A DNA stretch of 64,000 nt, taken from positions 1 to 64,000 of the forward strand of contig URDG01000001.1 in assembly GCA_900546515.1 (NCBI GenBank), given 5' to 3'. This document shows positions 7,018-15,175 of the stretch, piece after piece (the first letter of the stretch is position 1; the number at the start of each line of letters is the position of its first letter). A model generated the notes under the pieces. The model made no database searches. It was not told the DNA's origin and worked only from the letters and a program-made list of their open reading frames with translations. This DNA comes from an uncultured Eubacteriales bacterium (GTDB lineage: Bacteria; Bacillota; Clostridia; Oscillospirales; Oscillospiraceae). A program made the translations under genes and the position numbers.

Positions 7018-8376
7018 TTACTTTTTGGGGGGATAGTCAAGACCGATGCGCTTTGCCTGTCTCTCGGGATCCCAGAAGAAGTGCCATTCAACGAAGTTCT
7101 TCCTCTTTGCGGTCTCGGCAGGAGTCCAGGTCGCAAGCTCGCCCTTCTTGTACAGAGCGTCGATCTCTTCATCGGTGTAGCCGAAGCTCTCGAGAACCTC
7201 GCGGTTGTGCTCGCCGAAGCAGGGAGCGGAAGCGACGATCTGGGAAGGATTCTTCTTGAAGATATTGGTCACGCCGATACCTTTCATGCGGCCGAAGCAC
7301 TGGTCGTCCCACTCGACGATGTTCTCGCGTGCTTCGTACTGAGGATCCTTCTCGATGTCTGCGGGGCCATAAGCTCTCTGGCAGGGGATACCGGCCTTGT
7401 TGAAGATCTCTTCAAGCTCATCGCAGGTACGCTCTGCGCAGAACTTTGCGCACAGCTCTTCTGCCTTCTGGCCGCGCGGGTCGAAAAGCGGGAAACCGGT
7501 GCACTCTTTGGGAACCTCGGGAGTGGTGCCGGGCTTGGGCATGCCAATGATAGGATAGCCGCGCTCAACAGGACCCTGGCCGACGATAGCGACGAACATT
7601 GCGTTACTGTCCTTGGTGTCATAGAAAGAGAAGCAGGCTGCCTGGTCGCTCTTGTTGCCGGTGCGGTAGGGCACGGGATCACCCTGCTTGGGATAACCCT
7701 TGTTGAACCAGTTGGCGGGGTAGTTGTCGAGCAGACGGAACATGGTGTCGTACTGTGCGACGTCGCAGGAGTCGCCCTCGCCGCTGTTCTTGGCGTTGAT
7801 GTAGCCGGCCATTGCGCAGATGCAGGCGTTGTAAGCGGTGATATAGTCGGACAGATACGGATTGACCTTCAGAGGGCCGGAGGTGGGGGACACGCCGTTC
7901 ATGTACATGTAGCCGCCCATTGCCTGACCGGAGACGTCGTAGGAGGGCTTGTTCTTGGACGGGCCGAACTGGCCGTAGCCGGAGACGTGAACGATGGAGA
8001 GAGCCTTGTTGTGCTTCCAGCACACTTCATCGGTGAGGCCGCGCTTTGCATAGGAGCCGGGACGGCCTGCCTCTATCCATATATCTGCCCACTCGATGCA
8101 CTTGAGGAATATTTTCTTGCCTGCGGGAGTGGCGGAGTTGATGGTGATGGAGTACTCATTGCGGTGGTTCTGGGACCATGCAAGAGTGCCGCGGGTCTGG
8201 CATGCGATGGTGGGAGCCTCGGCCTGAAGGACCTTTGCGCCCATCTCAGCCATCAGGGAACCAGCGAAGGGGCCGGCGATGTTGGTGCCGGTCACGAAAA
8301 CCTTAACGCCCTTGAGAACGCCGAATTCGGGATACTCACTGAACTTTTGTGTCAGCTTATTGTCGATTTCTTTCAT
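7018..8376 (-). CDS. BaiF-family CoA transferase, copy 2
   Basis: A 452-residue class III CoA transferase, closely similar along its length to the copy downstream (same IAGPFAG, NHRNEYSIT, VSGYGQFGP, RTGNKSDQAACFSFY and CFGEHNREVLESFGY segments). The catalytic aspartate by alignment is D205 in GEGDSCDVAQYD. Role: transfer of CoA between bile-acid acyl groups. It follows the MFS carrier gene, separated by 91 bases that contain a perfect hairpin. The ribosome site is GAAAGGA. Two tandem copies could serve different acceptors (for example cholate versus chenodeoxycholate, or 3-oxo-Delta4 versus saturated products). That division is inference. Confidence 0.85.
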   Translation of the reverse strand: MKEIDNKLTQKFSEYPEFGVLKGVKVFVTGTNIAGPFAGSLMAEMGAKVLQAEAPTIACQTRGTLAWSQNHRNEYSITINSATPAGKKIFLKCIEWADIWIEAGRPGSYAKRGLTDEVCWKHNKALSIVHVSGYGQFGPSKNKPSYDVSGQAMGGYMYMNGVSPTSGPLKVNPYLSDYITAYNACICAMAGYINAKNSGEGDSCDVAQYDTMFRLLDNYPANWFNKGYPKQGDPVPYRTGNKSDQAACFSFYDTKDSNAMFVAIVGQGPVERGYPIIGMPKPGTTPEVPKECTGFPLFDPRGQKAEELCAKFCAERTCDELEEIFNKAGIPCQRAYGPADIEKDPQYEARENIVEWDDQCFGRMKGIGVTNIFKKNPSQIVASAPCFGEHNREVLESFGYTDEEIDALYKKGELATWTPAETAKRKNFVEWHFFWDPERQAKRIGLDYPPKK

Positions 8377-8421
8377 TGCTGAGATCCTTTCTGAAAATTT
8401 TGATTTTTGTTATTTTCACTC

Positions 8422-8450
8422 ACGTCAGCATGCAATATGCATGCTGACGT
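8422..8450 (-). other. Intercistronic perfect hairpin after the MFS gene
   Basis: 13-base perfect arms (ACGTCAGCATGCA and its complement) with a 3-base loop, between the MFS and CoA transferase genes. No adjacent T tract is present on the minus strand. Confidence 0.65.
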
Positions 8451-8467
8451 TTACGGTACGGAGATTA

Positions 8468-9748
8468 TCAGTCTCCCTCGGGATACTGAGCCTTGAGCTT
8501 CTCGCCGCCCTTGATAGCGCCGGAGACAGCCAGGAACAGAAGGACTGCGAAGACCATGTATACGATCCAGGTGACACCGTAACCGGCAATACCCTGAATG
8601 ATGGAGGTCAGCACGGAGCCGACAGCGCAGCCGATGAGGAAGAAGAGGTTTGCCAGAGCGTAGATGGAGGCGTAATCCTTGGTGCCGAAGACCTCGGACA
8701 TGAGAACTGCGGGCAGAACTCTGGGCAGGAACATTGCGATTGCGAAGAATACGGAGTAACCGAAGGCGATAGCGACAGTGCCGGTGATGGAGTAGATGTA
8801 CAGGCAGGCCAGACCGATGATGACCAGTACGACTGCGCCGAGAACGGCCTTGCGGATGCCTATCTTATCCATAAATGCGCCGCCAGCGACAACACCAAGG
8901 ATGGAGACGATGGAGTAAACGGAAAGAACGGTGCCCTGGAGCTTGCCGCCGTCCTGAGCGATAGAGGTAACGAAGTTGGGAACGTGAGTGGTAACACCGG
9001 CAGAGATGAAGCCGATGAGGATAACGACTGCGAGGACGCAGCCCCAAGCGCCGGACTTGGTAGCAACCTTCTTGGAAACGCCGACCCATGCAGAGGACTT
9101 TGCTGCGGTTGCGTTCGCGGAGGAGTCATCCTTCTTGGCAGTGCGGTAAGGCTCGGTGCCATACTCGGCAGGAGAGCGCTTGACAAGGAACAGAGCGGTG
9201 AGAACCATTACGATGCCGACGACAGCGGCAGAGAAGAGCATTGCGGATTTCCAGCCGGATGCGCTGGAAGCGATGAACTTGGAAATGACAGGAGCCCAGA
9301 CAGCGCCGCCAAGGCCGCCGCCTGCAAAGGCGATGGACATCATGGTAGAACGCTTGTCCTCAAACCATGCAGTGATGAGCATGGAGATGGGCAGCTGGGT
9401 CAGACCGGCGAGGAAGATGTTGGACAGAGCGAAGACAAGGTAGAACTGCCAGATAGCAGTGCACTTGGTCGCAACGAGCCAGCAGAGAGATGTGCCGACA
9501 GCCACAACAGCGGCTACGATCTTCATGTTCTTCTTCTGATAGAGGCCTGCGATTATCATCGCGCCTGCTGCGCTTGCAAAGGAACCGATGAGGTTGACCA
9601 TGGACCAGCTGGTGGTGCTGAATCCGAGATCGGCGCATACCGGAGCCATGTACAGTGCGAAGCAGTTGTTCATTATGCCGGTGGGGAGGAAGGCCATCAG
9701 GAAAGCGGCGACAAGAATGCCCCAGCCTTTGAACTGCTTTTTCTCCAT
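8468..9748 (-). CDS. MFS transporter (OFA/MCT-like), probable bile-acid carrier
   Basis: A 426-residue major facilitator protein with about 12 hydrophobic segments, a cytosolic loop between TM6 and TM7 (residues ~195-220) and the family loop sequence YGTEPYR after TM6. The N-terminal GWGILVAAFLMAF and ALYMAPVCADLGFSTTSWSMV resemble the oxalate/formate and monocarboxylate antiporter subfamily. BaiG of C. scindens is of a different, drug-antiporter-like MFS type, so this is probably a non-orthologous replacement. It sits between baiB and the CoA transferases, the place expected for the bile-acid importer. Direction (uptake of primary or export of secondary bile acid) is unknown. Ribosome site AAAGGAGA. 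Confidence 0.8.
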   Translation of the reverse strand: MEKKQFKGWGILVAAFLMAFLPTGIMNNCFALYMAPVCADLGFSTTSWSMVNLIGSFASAAGAMIIAGLYQKKNMKIVAAVVAVGTSLCWLVATKCTAIWQFYLVFALSNIFLAGLTQLPISMLITAWFEDKRSTMMSIAFAGGGLGGAVWAPVISKFIASSASGWKSAMLFSAAVVGIVMVLTALFLVKRSPAEYGTEPYRTAKKDDSSANATAAKSSAWVGVSKKVATKSGAWGCVLAVVILIGFISAGVTTHVPNFVTSIAQDGGKLQGTVLSVYSIVSILGVVAGGAFMDKIGIRKAVLGAVVLVIIGLACLYIYSITGTVAIAFGYSVFFAIAMFLPRVLPAVLMSEVFGTKDYASIYALANLFFLIGCAVGSVLTSIIQGIAGYGVTWIVYMVFAVLLFLAVSGAIKGGEKLKAQYPEGD

Positions 9749-9768
9749 TGTTTTTTCTCCTTTTCTTT

Positions 9769-9790
9769 TTTTGCTGGCGTATGCTCAGCA
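9769..9790 (-). other. Small intercistronic stem-loop between baiB and MFS
   Basis: TGCTG...CAGCA with a 9-base loop, flanked on both sides by A/T runs. It is short and could be a weak terminator or processing site. Confidence 0.4.
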
Positions 9791-9813
9791 ATTTTTATGT
9801 ATGCACGGCCGGC

Positions 9814-11340
9814 TCAGAAACCCTTTTTCAGACTCTCTTCAACGAGCTGACTGCGCACTACTTTTCCACTTTCGTTGCGGGGGATATGATCCACAAAATC
9901 TATGGATTTGGGTAGCTTATACGGTGTAAGATAATTCAGGGCAAATCTGATGAGCTCTTTCTGTGTCACAGGCGCGCTCGTCTCTACGATAGCGTGGATA
10001 CGGTGGCCCCAGTCCTTGTCGGGCAGACCGACTACTACTGCGTCAACCACGGCAGGATGCTTCATAAGCGCAGTTTCGACTTCGGCGGCAAAAACGTTTT
10101 CTCCGCCGGTAACTATCATATCGCTGCGCCTGTCGGCAAAATAGAGATAACCCTCGTCATCGACATAGCCCATATCGCCGACGCTCTTAAAGCCATTTTC
10201 ATCGCATTCGATCGGTGCGATATTCTTGTACTCGACCTTCGGGCTGTTTGCCCCCCAGGACATGTATATGTTGCCGACCTCGCCCGTGGGCAGCTCCTGC
10301 CCATCGTCGCCGCGGATGGAAAGCTTCCCGCAGAGTATCCGGCCTACAGAGCCCGGATGACGGAGCCATTCGTCGCCGCGGATATGAGTCATTCCGATAC
10401 ACTCGGTCATTGAGTACATCTCATAAAGCTTCTCGGGGCCGAGAATGTCGAGCCATTGGCGCTTGAGATCGGCAGAGCATACTCCGCCGGTATGGCACAG
10501 CACCTTCAGGCTCTTCAGATCGTCCTTGTTGAAGCCGGGCATGCGGATGATGCGCTGCATGAGCGTCGGCACCATCTGCACATATTCGATCTCGTACTTT
10601 TTGATGCAGCGGACGATCGTCTCCGCATCGAGACTTGCAGGCATTACAAGAGTATTGCCGCAGTAGAGGCCGTTGAAAGCGGCGGAGTGCGGGGCGCCGT
10701 GGAAGAGCGGACCCGCAAGCAGCTGGCGCATTTCAAAGCTCATGCCCGACACGGTAAACCATGTCTTGAGTCCTTCGTCGCTCTCACCGGCAGGCATATC
10801 CTGCTGGATGACCTTCGTCTTGCCTGTGGTACCGCCGGAGCAGTTGGCAAGATTCGGAATGGCGAGTATATCGGGCGGCATTTCGTCCGACATCGGCGCG
10901 CAGAGCTCACGCAGCTCCGCCGTCGTGAGGGACGGATAACCTTCGGGCTTCTTTCGGTTGGTTATGACGAGTGAAGGGGCGACGCATTCGCAGATCTCAG
11001 CCATATTGCGCTGAGGCACACGGTTGGACACCGGGACATAGCAGGCCCCGGTCTTCCATATGCCGAATGCAAGCGCTATGTGCGTCGGAATATTGGGGAG
11101 CGCGGAGAGGACACTTTTACCAGGGCCTATGCCCTGACCGATAAGATACCAGGCGATGCGGCTGGACAGCGTTTCCAGCTCGTGCCAGGACGTAACGGAC
11201 TCAGTGTTCTCCGGAGAGATATAAATTATTGCGGGCGCATCAGGCTTGACATGTGCAATGTCGGCAAGCTGCCGTCCGGGAGTAAAGAAGCTCTCCTCGG
11301 AGGTATTGAAATAATTGAAGTGTTCAGTATTGGCTCCCAT
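9814..11340 (-). CDS. baiB: Bile acid-coenzyme A ligase
   Basis: A 508-residue acyl-adenylate-forming enzyme. Visible are the AMP-binding P-loop (SGGTTGKTK, residues ~168-176), GPLFHGAPHSAAFNGL, the A5 motif region YEMYSMTECIGMTHIRGDEW, DRRSDMIVTGGENVF and the C-terminal catalytic Lys in ESGKVV. The HGAPHSAAFNGL and RGDEWLRHPGS segments are near-identical to BaiB of C. scindens, so this is a confident assignment rather than a generic fatty-acid ligase. It forms the bile-acid CoA thioester with ATP, the first step after uptake. It lies 69 bases after the BaiA-like gene, with a hairpin between them. The start is supported by a GAGG site 9 bases upstream. Confidence 0.92.
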   Translation of the reverse strand: MGANTEHFNYFNTSEESFFTPGRQLADIAHVKPDAPAIIYISPENTESVTSWHELETLSSRIAWYLIGQGIGPGKSVLSALPNIPTHIALAFGIWKTGACYVPVSNRVPQRNMAEICECVAPSLVITNRKKPEGYPSLTTAELRELCAPMSDEMPPDILAIPNLANCSGGTTGKTKVIQQDMPAGESDEGLKTWFTVSGMSFEMRQLLAGPLFHGAPHSAAFNGLYCGNTLVMPASLDAETIVRCIKKYEIEYVQMVPTLMQRIIRMPGFNKDDLKSLKVLCHTGGVCSADLKRQWLDILGPEKLYEMYSMTECIGMTHIRGDEWLRHPGSVGRILCGKLSIRGDDGQELPTGEVGNIYMSWGANSPKVEYKNIAPIECDENGFKSVGDMGYVDDEGYLYFADRRSDMIVTGGENVFAAEVETALMKHPAVVDAVVVGLPDKDWGHRIHAIVETSAPVTQKELIRFALNYLTPYKLPKSIDFVDHIPRNESGKVVRSQLVEESLKKGF

Positions 11341-11372
11341 GAAAAAGACCTCGCATATTCCGAGATTTGCCC

Positions 11373-11395
11373 CTGCCCTGCGTTAAGCAGGGCAG
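11373..11395 (-). other. Intercistronic hairpin between the BaiA-like gene and baiB
   Basis: 9-base GC-rich perfect arms (CTGCCCTGC/GCAGGGCAG) around GTTAA, without a T tract. Confidence 0.6.
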
Positions 11396-11409
11396 AGTGT
11401 ATCTGTTTA

Positions 11410-12177
11410 TCAGGTGGTGAGGTTGCTGGGACGGTAGCCGCCGTCGATCTGGAGGCAGACGCCGGTGACGTAGGATGCAGCGCTGGAGGAGAGGAACATG
11501 ATGCCGTTTGCGATCTCTTCGGGCTCTGCAAAGCGCTTGAGAGGAATGGTGTCGCCGATGGAATCCTTTGCGAACTTGGGCAGACTCGCAACGAGGTCAG
11601 TTGCAACAACGCCGGGTGCGACAGCATTGACGCGCACGCCCTTGTTGGCGAAGGAGTATGCAATGGACTTGGTCATTGCAATGAGACCAGCCTTGGAAGT
11701 GGGGTAGGGCAGACCAGTGGGGGAGCCGTAAACACCGGCGACGGATGCGGTGTTGACGATGCAGCCCTTGGTCTTAACAAGATAAGGAACGGCATACTTG
11801 CACATGGTGAAGGGTCCCTTCATGTTCAGGTCGCATACTGCATCCCACTCAGACTGTTTGAGCTTGGTTATCCAGGTGCTGGAGTCGGTGCCTGCGTTGT
11901 TGACGAGAACATCCAGACGGCCCCATTTTGCCTCGATCTCCTTGTACAGCTCCTGAACTGCCTTGTAGTCGCACAGGTCGATGGCCTTGGTCATGACTTC
12001 GTAGTCGGGGTTGATCTCCTTGAGTGCGGCCAGAGCCTTTGCGCCGGTCTCTTCATAGTGGCTGAGGAAATAGACCTTTGCGCCTGCGGCGAGGAAGCCC
12101 TTTACTGTGGCAAAGCCGATGCCGCGGCTGCCGCCGGTAACCAGTACTACTTTACCTTTGAATTCGTTTTCAAACAT
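11410..12177 (-). CDS. baiA: BaiA-like 3alpha-hydroxysteroid (bile acid-CoA) dehydrogenase
   Basis: A 255-residue SDR with TGGSRGIGFA (BaiA of C. scindens has TGGTRGIGFA), LVNNAGTDSS, catalytic Ser in NTASVAG, YPTSK, and a C-terminus reading IDGGYRP, close to the DGAYRP end of BaiA. Function in the family: NAD(H)-dependent oxidation of the 3alpha-hydroxyl of bile-acid CoA thioesters to the 3-oxo form, and reduction at the end of the pathway. It is the first gene of a tightly spaced leftward group (baiA-like, baiB, MFS, two CoA transferases, two SDRs). Of the five SDRs in the window it is the best BaiA candidate. Ribosome site AAAGGA. Confidence 0.8.
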   Translation of the reverse strand: MFENEFKGKVVLVTGGSRGIGFATVKGFLAAGAKVYFLSHYEETGAKALAALKEINPDYEVMTKAIDLCDYKAVQELYKEIEAKWGRLDVLVNNAGTDSSTWITKLKQSEWDAVCDLNMKGPFTMCKYAVPYLVKTKGCIVNTASVAGVYGSPTGLPYPTSKAGLIAMTKSIAYSFANKGVRVNAVAPGVVATDLVASLPKFAKDSIGDTIPLKRFAEPEEIANGIMFLSSSAASYVTGVCLQIDGGYRPSNLTT

Positions 12178-12454
12178 TTTGCTATTCCTTTCTTAATACA
12201 AGTTTTTTTACATCTCCCCGGAGCTTTCCCGTAACTCCGGATCAGTATCACCGGTATTGCTATGTTATGGAACGACAATATTTTAACATTATTTTTTTGA
12301 CATTTCCGGGCTTTGCCTTATATTTTTATATAGATGCCGCCGACAAAATCTGAAATTTGACAAGCACGAATACGCGCAAAATTTAACAATGCGTTTCAAC
12401 CCCGCAAACACACGGAACAGCGGGGAAAAACTGTGATAAGTACGCCTTTACGGC
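12178..12454 (-). promoter_or_regulatory. Probable regulatory gap upstream of the BaiA-like gene
   Basis: A 277-base gap, very A/T-rich in the middle. It contains a leader hairpin CCGGAG/CTCCGG (12218-12240), a CCCCGC/GCGGGG stem (12400-12425) that may end the upstream transcript weakly, and the 13-mer ATGTTATGGAACG (12262-12274) that recurs upstream of baiCD. I could not find a convincing -35/-10 pair, so promoter position is open. Confidence 0.45.
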
Positions 12455-14392
12455 TCAGCTGAGAGCCCTTACGGCATTGTGCGCATCCTCAATCGCAAAG
12501 ATGATCTTTCTTGGGCGCTGGCTGTCGCCAATGACGGTGACAGGCGCGATCGAATCGAACTGTCCGGCCAGATCCGCCGTCGGAAGAAAGCCGAGCGCAA
12601 GGAGCACCGTGTCGCATTCGACGGTACTCTGCACGCCTTCGGATTCAACGGTCACGGTGCAGGTGAAATCATCTCCGTCTATCCGAACGAGCTTTGTAGA
12701 CGGCATGAACTGTACATTCGATTTGACCATGTACTGTTTCATGAGCATGTCGTTCATTTTGAAGCCGGGCTCGGAGGGAATGGTTTTTGCCATATCTATG
12801 CACGTGACGAGCTTTCCCCACATGTCCATCTGAAGCGCGGTCTCCACGCCGACAAGACCGCCGCCTACGACCAATACCCGATCGCCGACATCGCAGCAGC
12901 AGCTCAGAGCCTCCGTTGCGGGATAGACTTTCGGTAGATCAAGGCCGGGGATGGAACGGGGAAGGATCGGGCGGCCGCCTGCGGCCAGAATGATGTGATC
13001 GGGAGCATATTCTTTTACCTTTGCGGCGTCCGGCTCGGTATAATAGCGCACGGGAATACCGTTGATGAGCAGCTCCCGCTCAAAATACCTTATCATGCGG
13101 TGCATGTCGGCCTTGAAATACGGCTTGCAGGCGTTGAGCGCGTTGCCGCCGATGTGGTCGCTCTTTTCCCAGATCTCAACGCTGTGTCCGGCCTGCTTTG
13201 CGTAGAGCGCGGCCATGCAGCCTCCGGGGCCTGCGCCGATAACAAGGAGCTTTTTCGGCACGGCGGCCTTTGGAATGTCGATGCTTCCGTCCTCGTGTCC
13301 GCAGCGGGGATTCATCGCGCATGTAGCGGCCTCATTGTTGTATACGCGGCCTATGCAGCCCTCGTTGCACGAAATGCAGGGGCGTATATCGTCCGGACGT
13401 CCGGAAAGCACCTTGTTCGGCAGATCGGGATCGGCAAGAAGACCGCGCCCGATAACCGCAATGTCGCATACGCTGTCGCGCAGCGCAGCCTCCGCCTTCT
13501 GCACGTCCCCGAAACGCCCGTGAGTAAGCACAGGAACGTTAACGGCGGCCTTTATTATCTTGGCCGAGCGCGACTGGAGAGTCATCATCTGCATGCCGGC
13601 AGGCGGCATGGCGTTCGGCCAGTTCTCGTGACAGCCGGCGTCTACATGCAGCGCGTCGGCCCCGTAGCTTACGATGAGCTTTGCAAGCTCGATGCCTTCA
13701 TCGATGTGCCGGTAGCCTTCGCCGTCCATGTAGTGATCCGGGGTGAATTTAACTATTACAGGGAAATCGGGGCCGCCCTCTTCCTTGCATATGCCGATGA
13801 GCTCCTTGAGAAATCTCGCGCGGTTTTCCAGCGAACCGCCGTACTCGTCGCGGCGCGTATTCCAGCGTTCGGTCAAAAACTGGTCCGTGAGATATCCGCC
13901 GTAGGCGTGGATACCGATGCAGTCTGCACCGCAGCGGATCGCGGCCTGTACACTGCTGCGAAAGTCGCTTTCGAGCTCGTGTATCTCGTCTATGCTCAGC
14001 GCGTGGCAGCGCATCTTTGGCACATGCATCCACGGGCAGTTTGACGCGCTTATGGGCACCCTGTATTTTACGGACGGCCCGCCGATCCGGCCGTCGCCGG
14101 GCTGTATCTGCGCGGCGACCCGGCAGCCGAAGCTGTGGCAGCGCCTGGCCATTTCCGCAAAAAGCGGTTCCGTCTCTTCACAGAAAAATATTGAGTGCTC
14201 GCCGCTTTCAAAGGACAGCGATGCGCGGATATTGCAGAATATCATTGCCGCGCCGCCCTTGGCGCGCTCAACGAAATACTCCACGGTGCTTCTGCTCATA
14301 TTGCCCACGGTGACTCCCATGGGCGCCATTACCATTCTGTTTTTCAGCTCCATGCTGCCTATTCTGACAGGCGCCGACAAAAGGGATGGCAT
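12455..14392 (-). CDS. Third OYE/enoate-reductase-type flavoenzyme (BaiCD/BaiH paralog)
   Basis: A 645-residue protein of the 2,4-dienoyl-CoA reductase type: an N-terminal FMN-binding TIM barrel (LKNRMVMAPMGV near the start, RRDEYGGSLENRARF), a 4Fe-4S cluster motif C339-x2-C342-x3-C346-x11-C358, then a nucleotide-binding domain (VIGAGPGG) and a second dinucleotide fold (VVGGGLVGVE). Its barrel start differs from both BaiCD (LPGMNTK) and BaiH (MAPMSM), so it is a separate paralog. BaiCD and BaiH oxidise 3-oxo-bile-acid CoA to the Delta4 form with 7alpha or 7beta stereospecificity. This one may act on another stereoisomer or on a Delta6 reduction. ATG 14392 is preferred over GTG 14401 because GGAAGGAG is 8 bases upstream. 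Confidence 0.8.
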   Translation of the reverse strand: MPSLLSAPVRIGSMELKNRMVMAPMGVTVGNMSRSTVEYFVERAKGGAAMIFCNIRASLSFESGEHSIFFCEETEPLFAEMARRCHSFGCRVAAQIQPGDGRIGGPSVKYRVPISASNCPWMHVPKMRCHALSIDEIHELESDFRSSVQAAIRCGADCIGIHAYGGYLTDQFLTERWNTRRDEYGGSLENRARFLKELIGICKEEGGPDFPVIVKFTPDHYMDGEGYRHIDEGIELAKLIVSYGADALHVDAGCHENWPNAMPPAGMQMMTLQSRSAKIIKAAVNVPVLTHGRFGDVQKAEAALRDSVCDIAVIGRGLLADPDLPNKVLSGRPDDIRPCISCNEGCIGRVYNNEAATCAMNPRCGHEDGSIDIPKAAVPKKLLVIGAGPGGCMAALYAKQAGHSVEIWEKSDHIGGNALNACKPYFKADMHRMIRYFERELLINGIPVRYYTEPDAAKVKEYAPDHIILAAGGRPILPRSIPGLDLPKVYPATEALSCCCDVGDRVLVVGGGLVGVETALQMDMWGKLVTCIDMAKTIPSEPGFKMNDMLMKQYMVKSNVQFMPSTKLVRIDGDDFTCTVTVESEGVQSTVECDTVLLALGFLPTADLAGQFDSIAPVTVIGDSQRPRKIIFAIEDAHNAVRALS

Positions 14393-14413
14393 AGCTCTCA
14401 CTCCTTCCGGGAT

Positions 14414-15175
14414 TTATTTCTGAACGACCCAGCCGCCGTCGACCGGCAGGCACACGCCGTTTATGTATTTTGCTTCATCGGAGCAGAGGTAAACAATTGC
14501 CCATGCGGCGTCCTCCGGCTCGCCGATATACGGCATTGGGGTGGAGGCTATAAAGTGCTCCTTGTACATATCAAAGACCTTTGCCTGCTTCGGCACCCAT
14601 ACATAATTAGGGGCGAGGCAATTGAAGCGTATGCCGTATTTTTTGCTGACCTGATTCACCATGTTCTGCGTGGCGAGCTTTATGCAGGCCTTGGAGAACG
14701 GATAGCCCTGCGTTGCAGCGCCGTTGTAGGCCAGCGCGGTGGAGGATGCGAAGTTGAGGAAGCTGCCGCGGATCTTCTTTTTCATCATGTAGCGCAGCAC
14801 GGTCTGATAGGAATATACCATGGAGTCGATGTTGACGCGCATGACCTCGTGTATCATTTCGGAAGTGATATAGGCCCAGTCGTGCGTCGGAGGCGAGAAT
14901 GCGGCTGCACCGTTGACGACGGTGTCTATACGGCCGTATTTCTCCAAAGTGAGCTTCTGCAGGTTCACCCATGTGTCGCGCAGAGATACGTCGGCGACGA
15001 CGGCTATCGTGTCTCCGCCGTTTTCGTTGATCTCGCGGCTGAAATCCTCGACCTGAGGGTCAATATCGACCATGACGACCTTTGCGCCCTCGCGGCAGAA
15101 AAGCTCCGAAGCTTTATGGCATATGCCGCCGCCTGCGCCGGTGATTATCGCTACTTTGTCTTTCAGTCTGTCCAT
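14414..15175 (-). CDS. Divergent SDR next to the BaiE-family gene
   Basis: A 253-residue SDR with a non-standard cofactor loop: TGAGGGIC instead of TGxxxGIG, and NGAAA in place of NNAG. Catalytic Ser is in NFASSTAL and the YPFSK motif is intact, so activity is plausible but cofactor binding may be altered. The D in VDIDPQ suggests NAD(H). Its ATG overlaps the stop of the upstream BaiE-family gene (TAATG), so the two are translationally coupled, and the OYE gene follows 21 bases later. This three-gene set looks like a sub-pathway for one substrate class. Substrate unknown. Confidence 0.7.
   Translation of the reverse strand: MDRLKDKVAIITGAGGGICHKASELFCREGAKVVMVDIDPQVEDFSREINENGGDTIAVVADVSLRDTWVNLQKLTLEKYGRIDTVVNGAAAFSPPTHDWAYITSEMIHEVMRVNIDSMVYSYQTVLRYMMKKKIRGSFLNFASSTALAYNGAATQGYPFSKACIKLATQNMVNQVSKKYGIRFNCLAPNYVWVPKQAKVFDMYKEHFIASTPMPYIGEPEDAAWAIVYLCSDEAKYINGVCLPVDGGWVVQK

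Noticed and set aside
8468..9748. Annotation of the MFS carrier as BaiG
   Set aside because: The loop motifs and N-terminus fit the OFA/MCT-like group, not the drug-antiporter-like group of BaiG.
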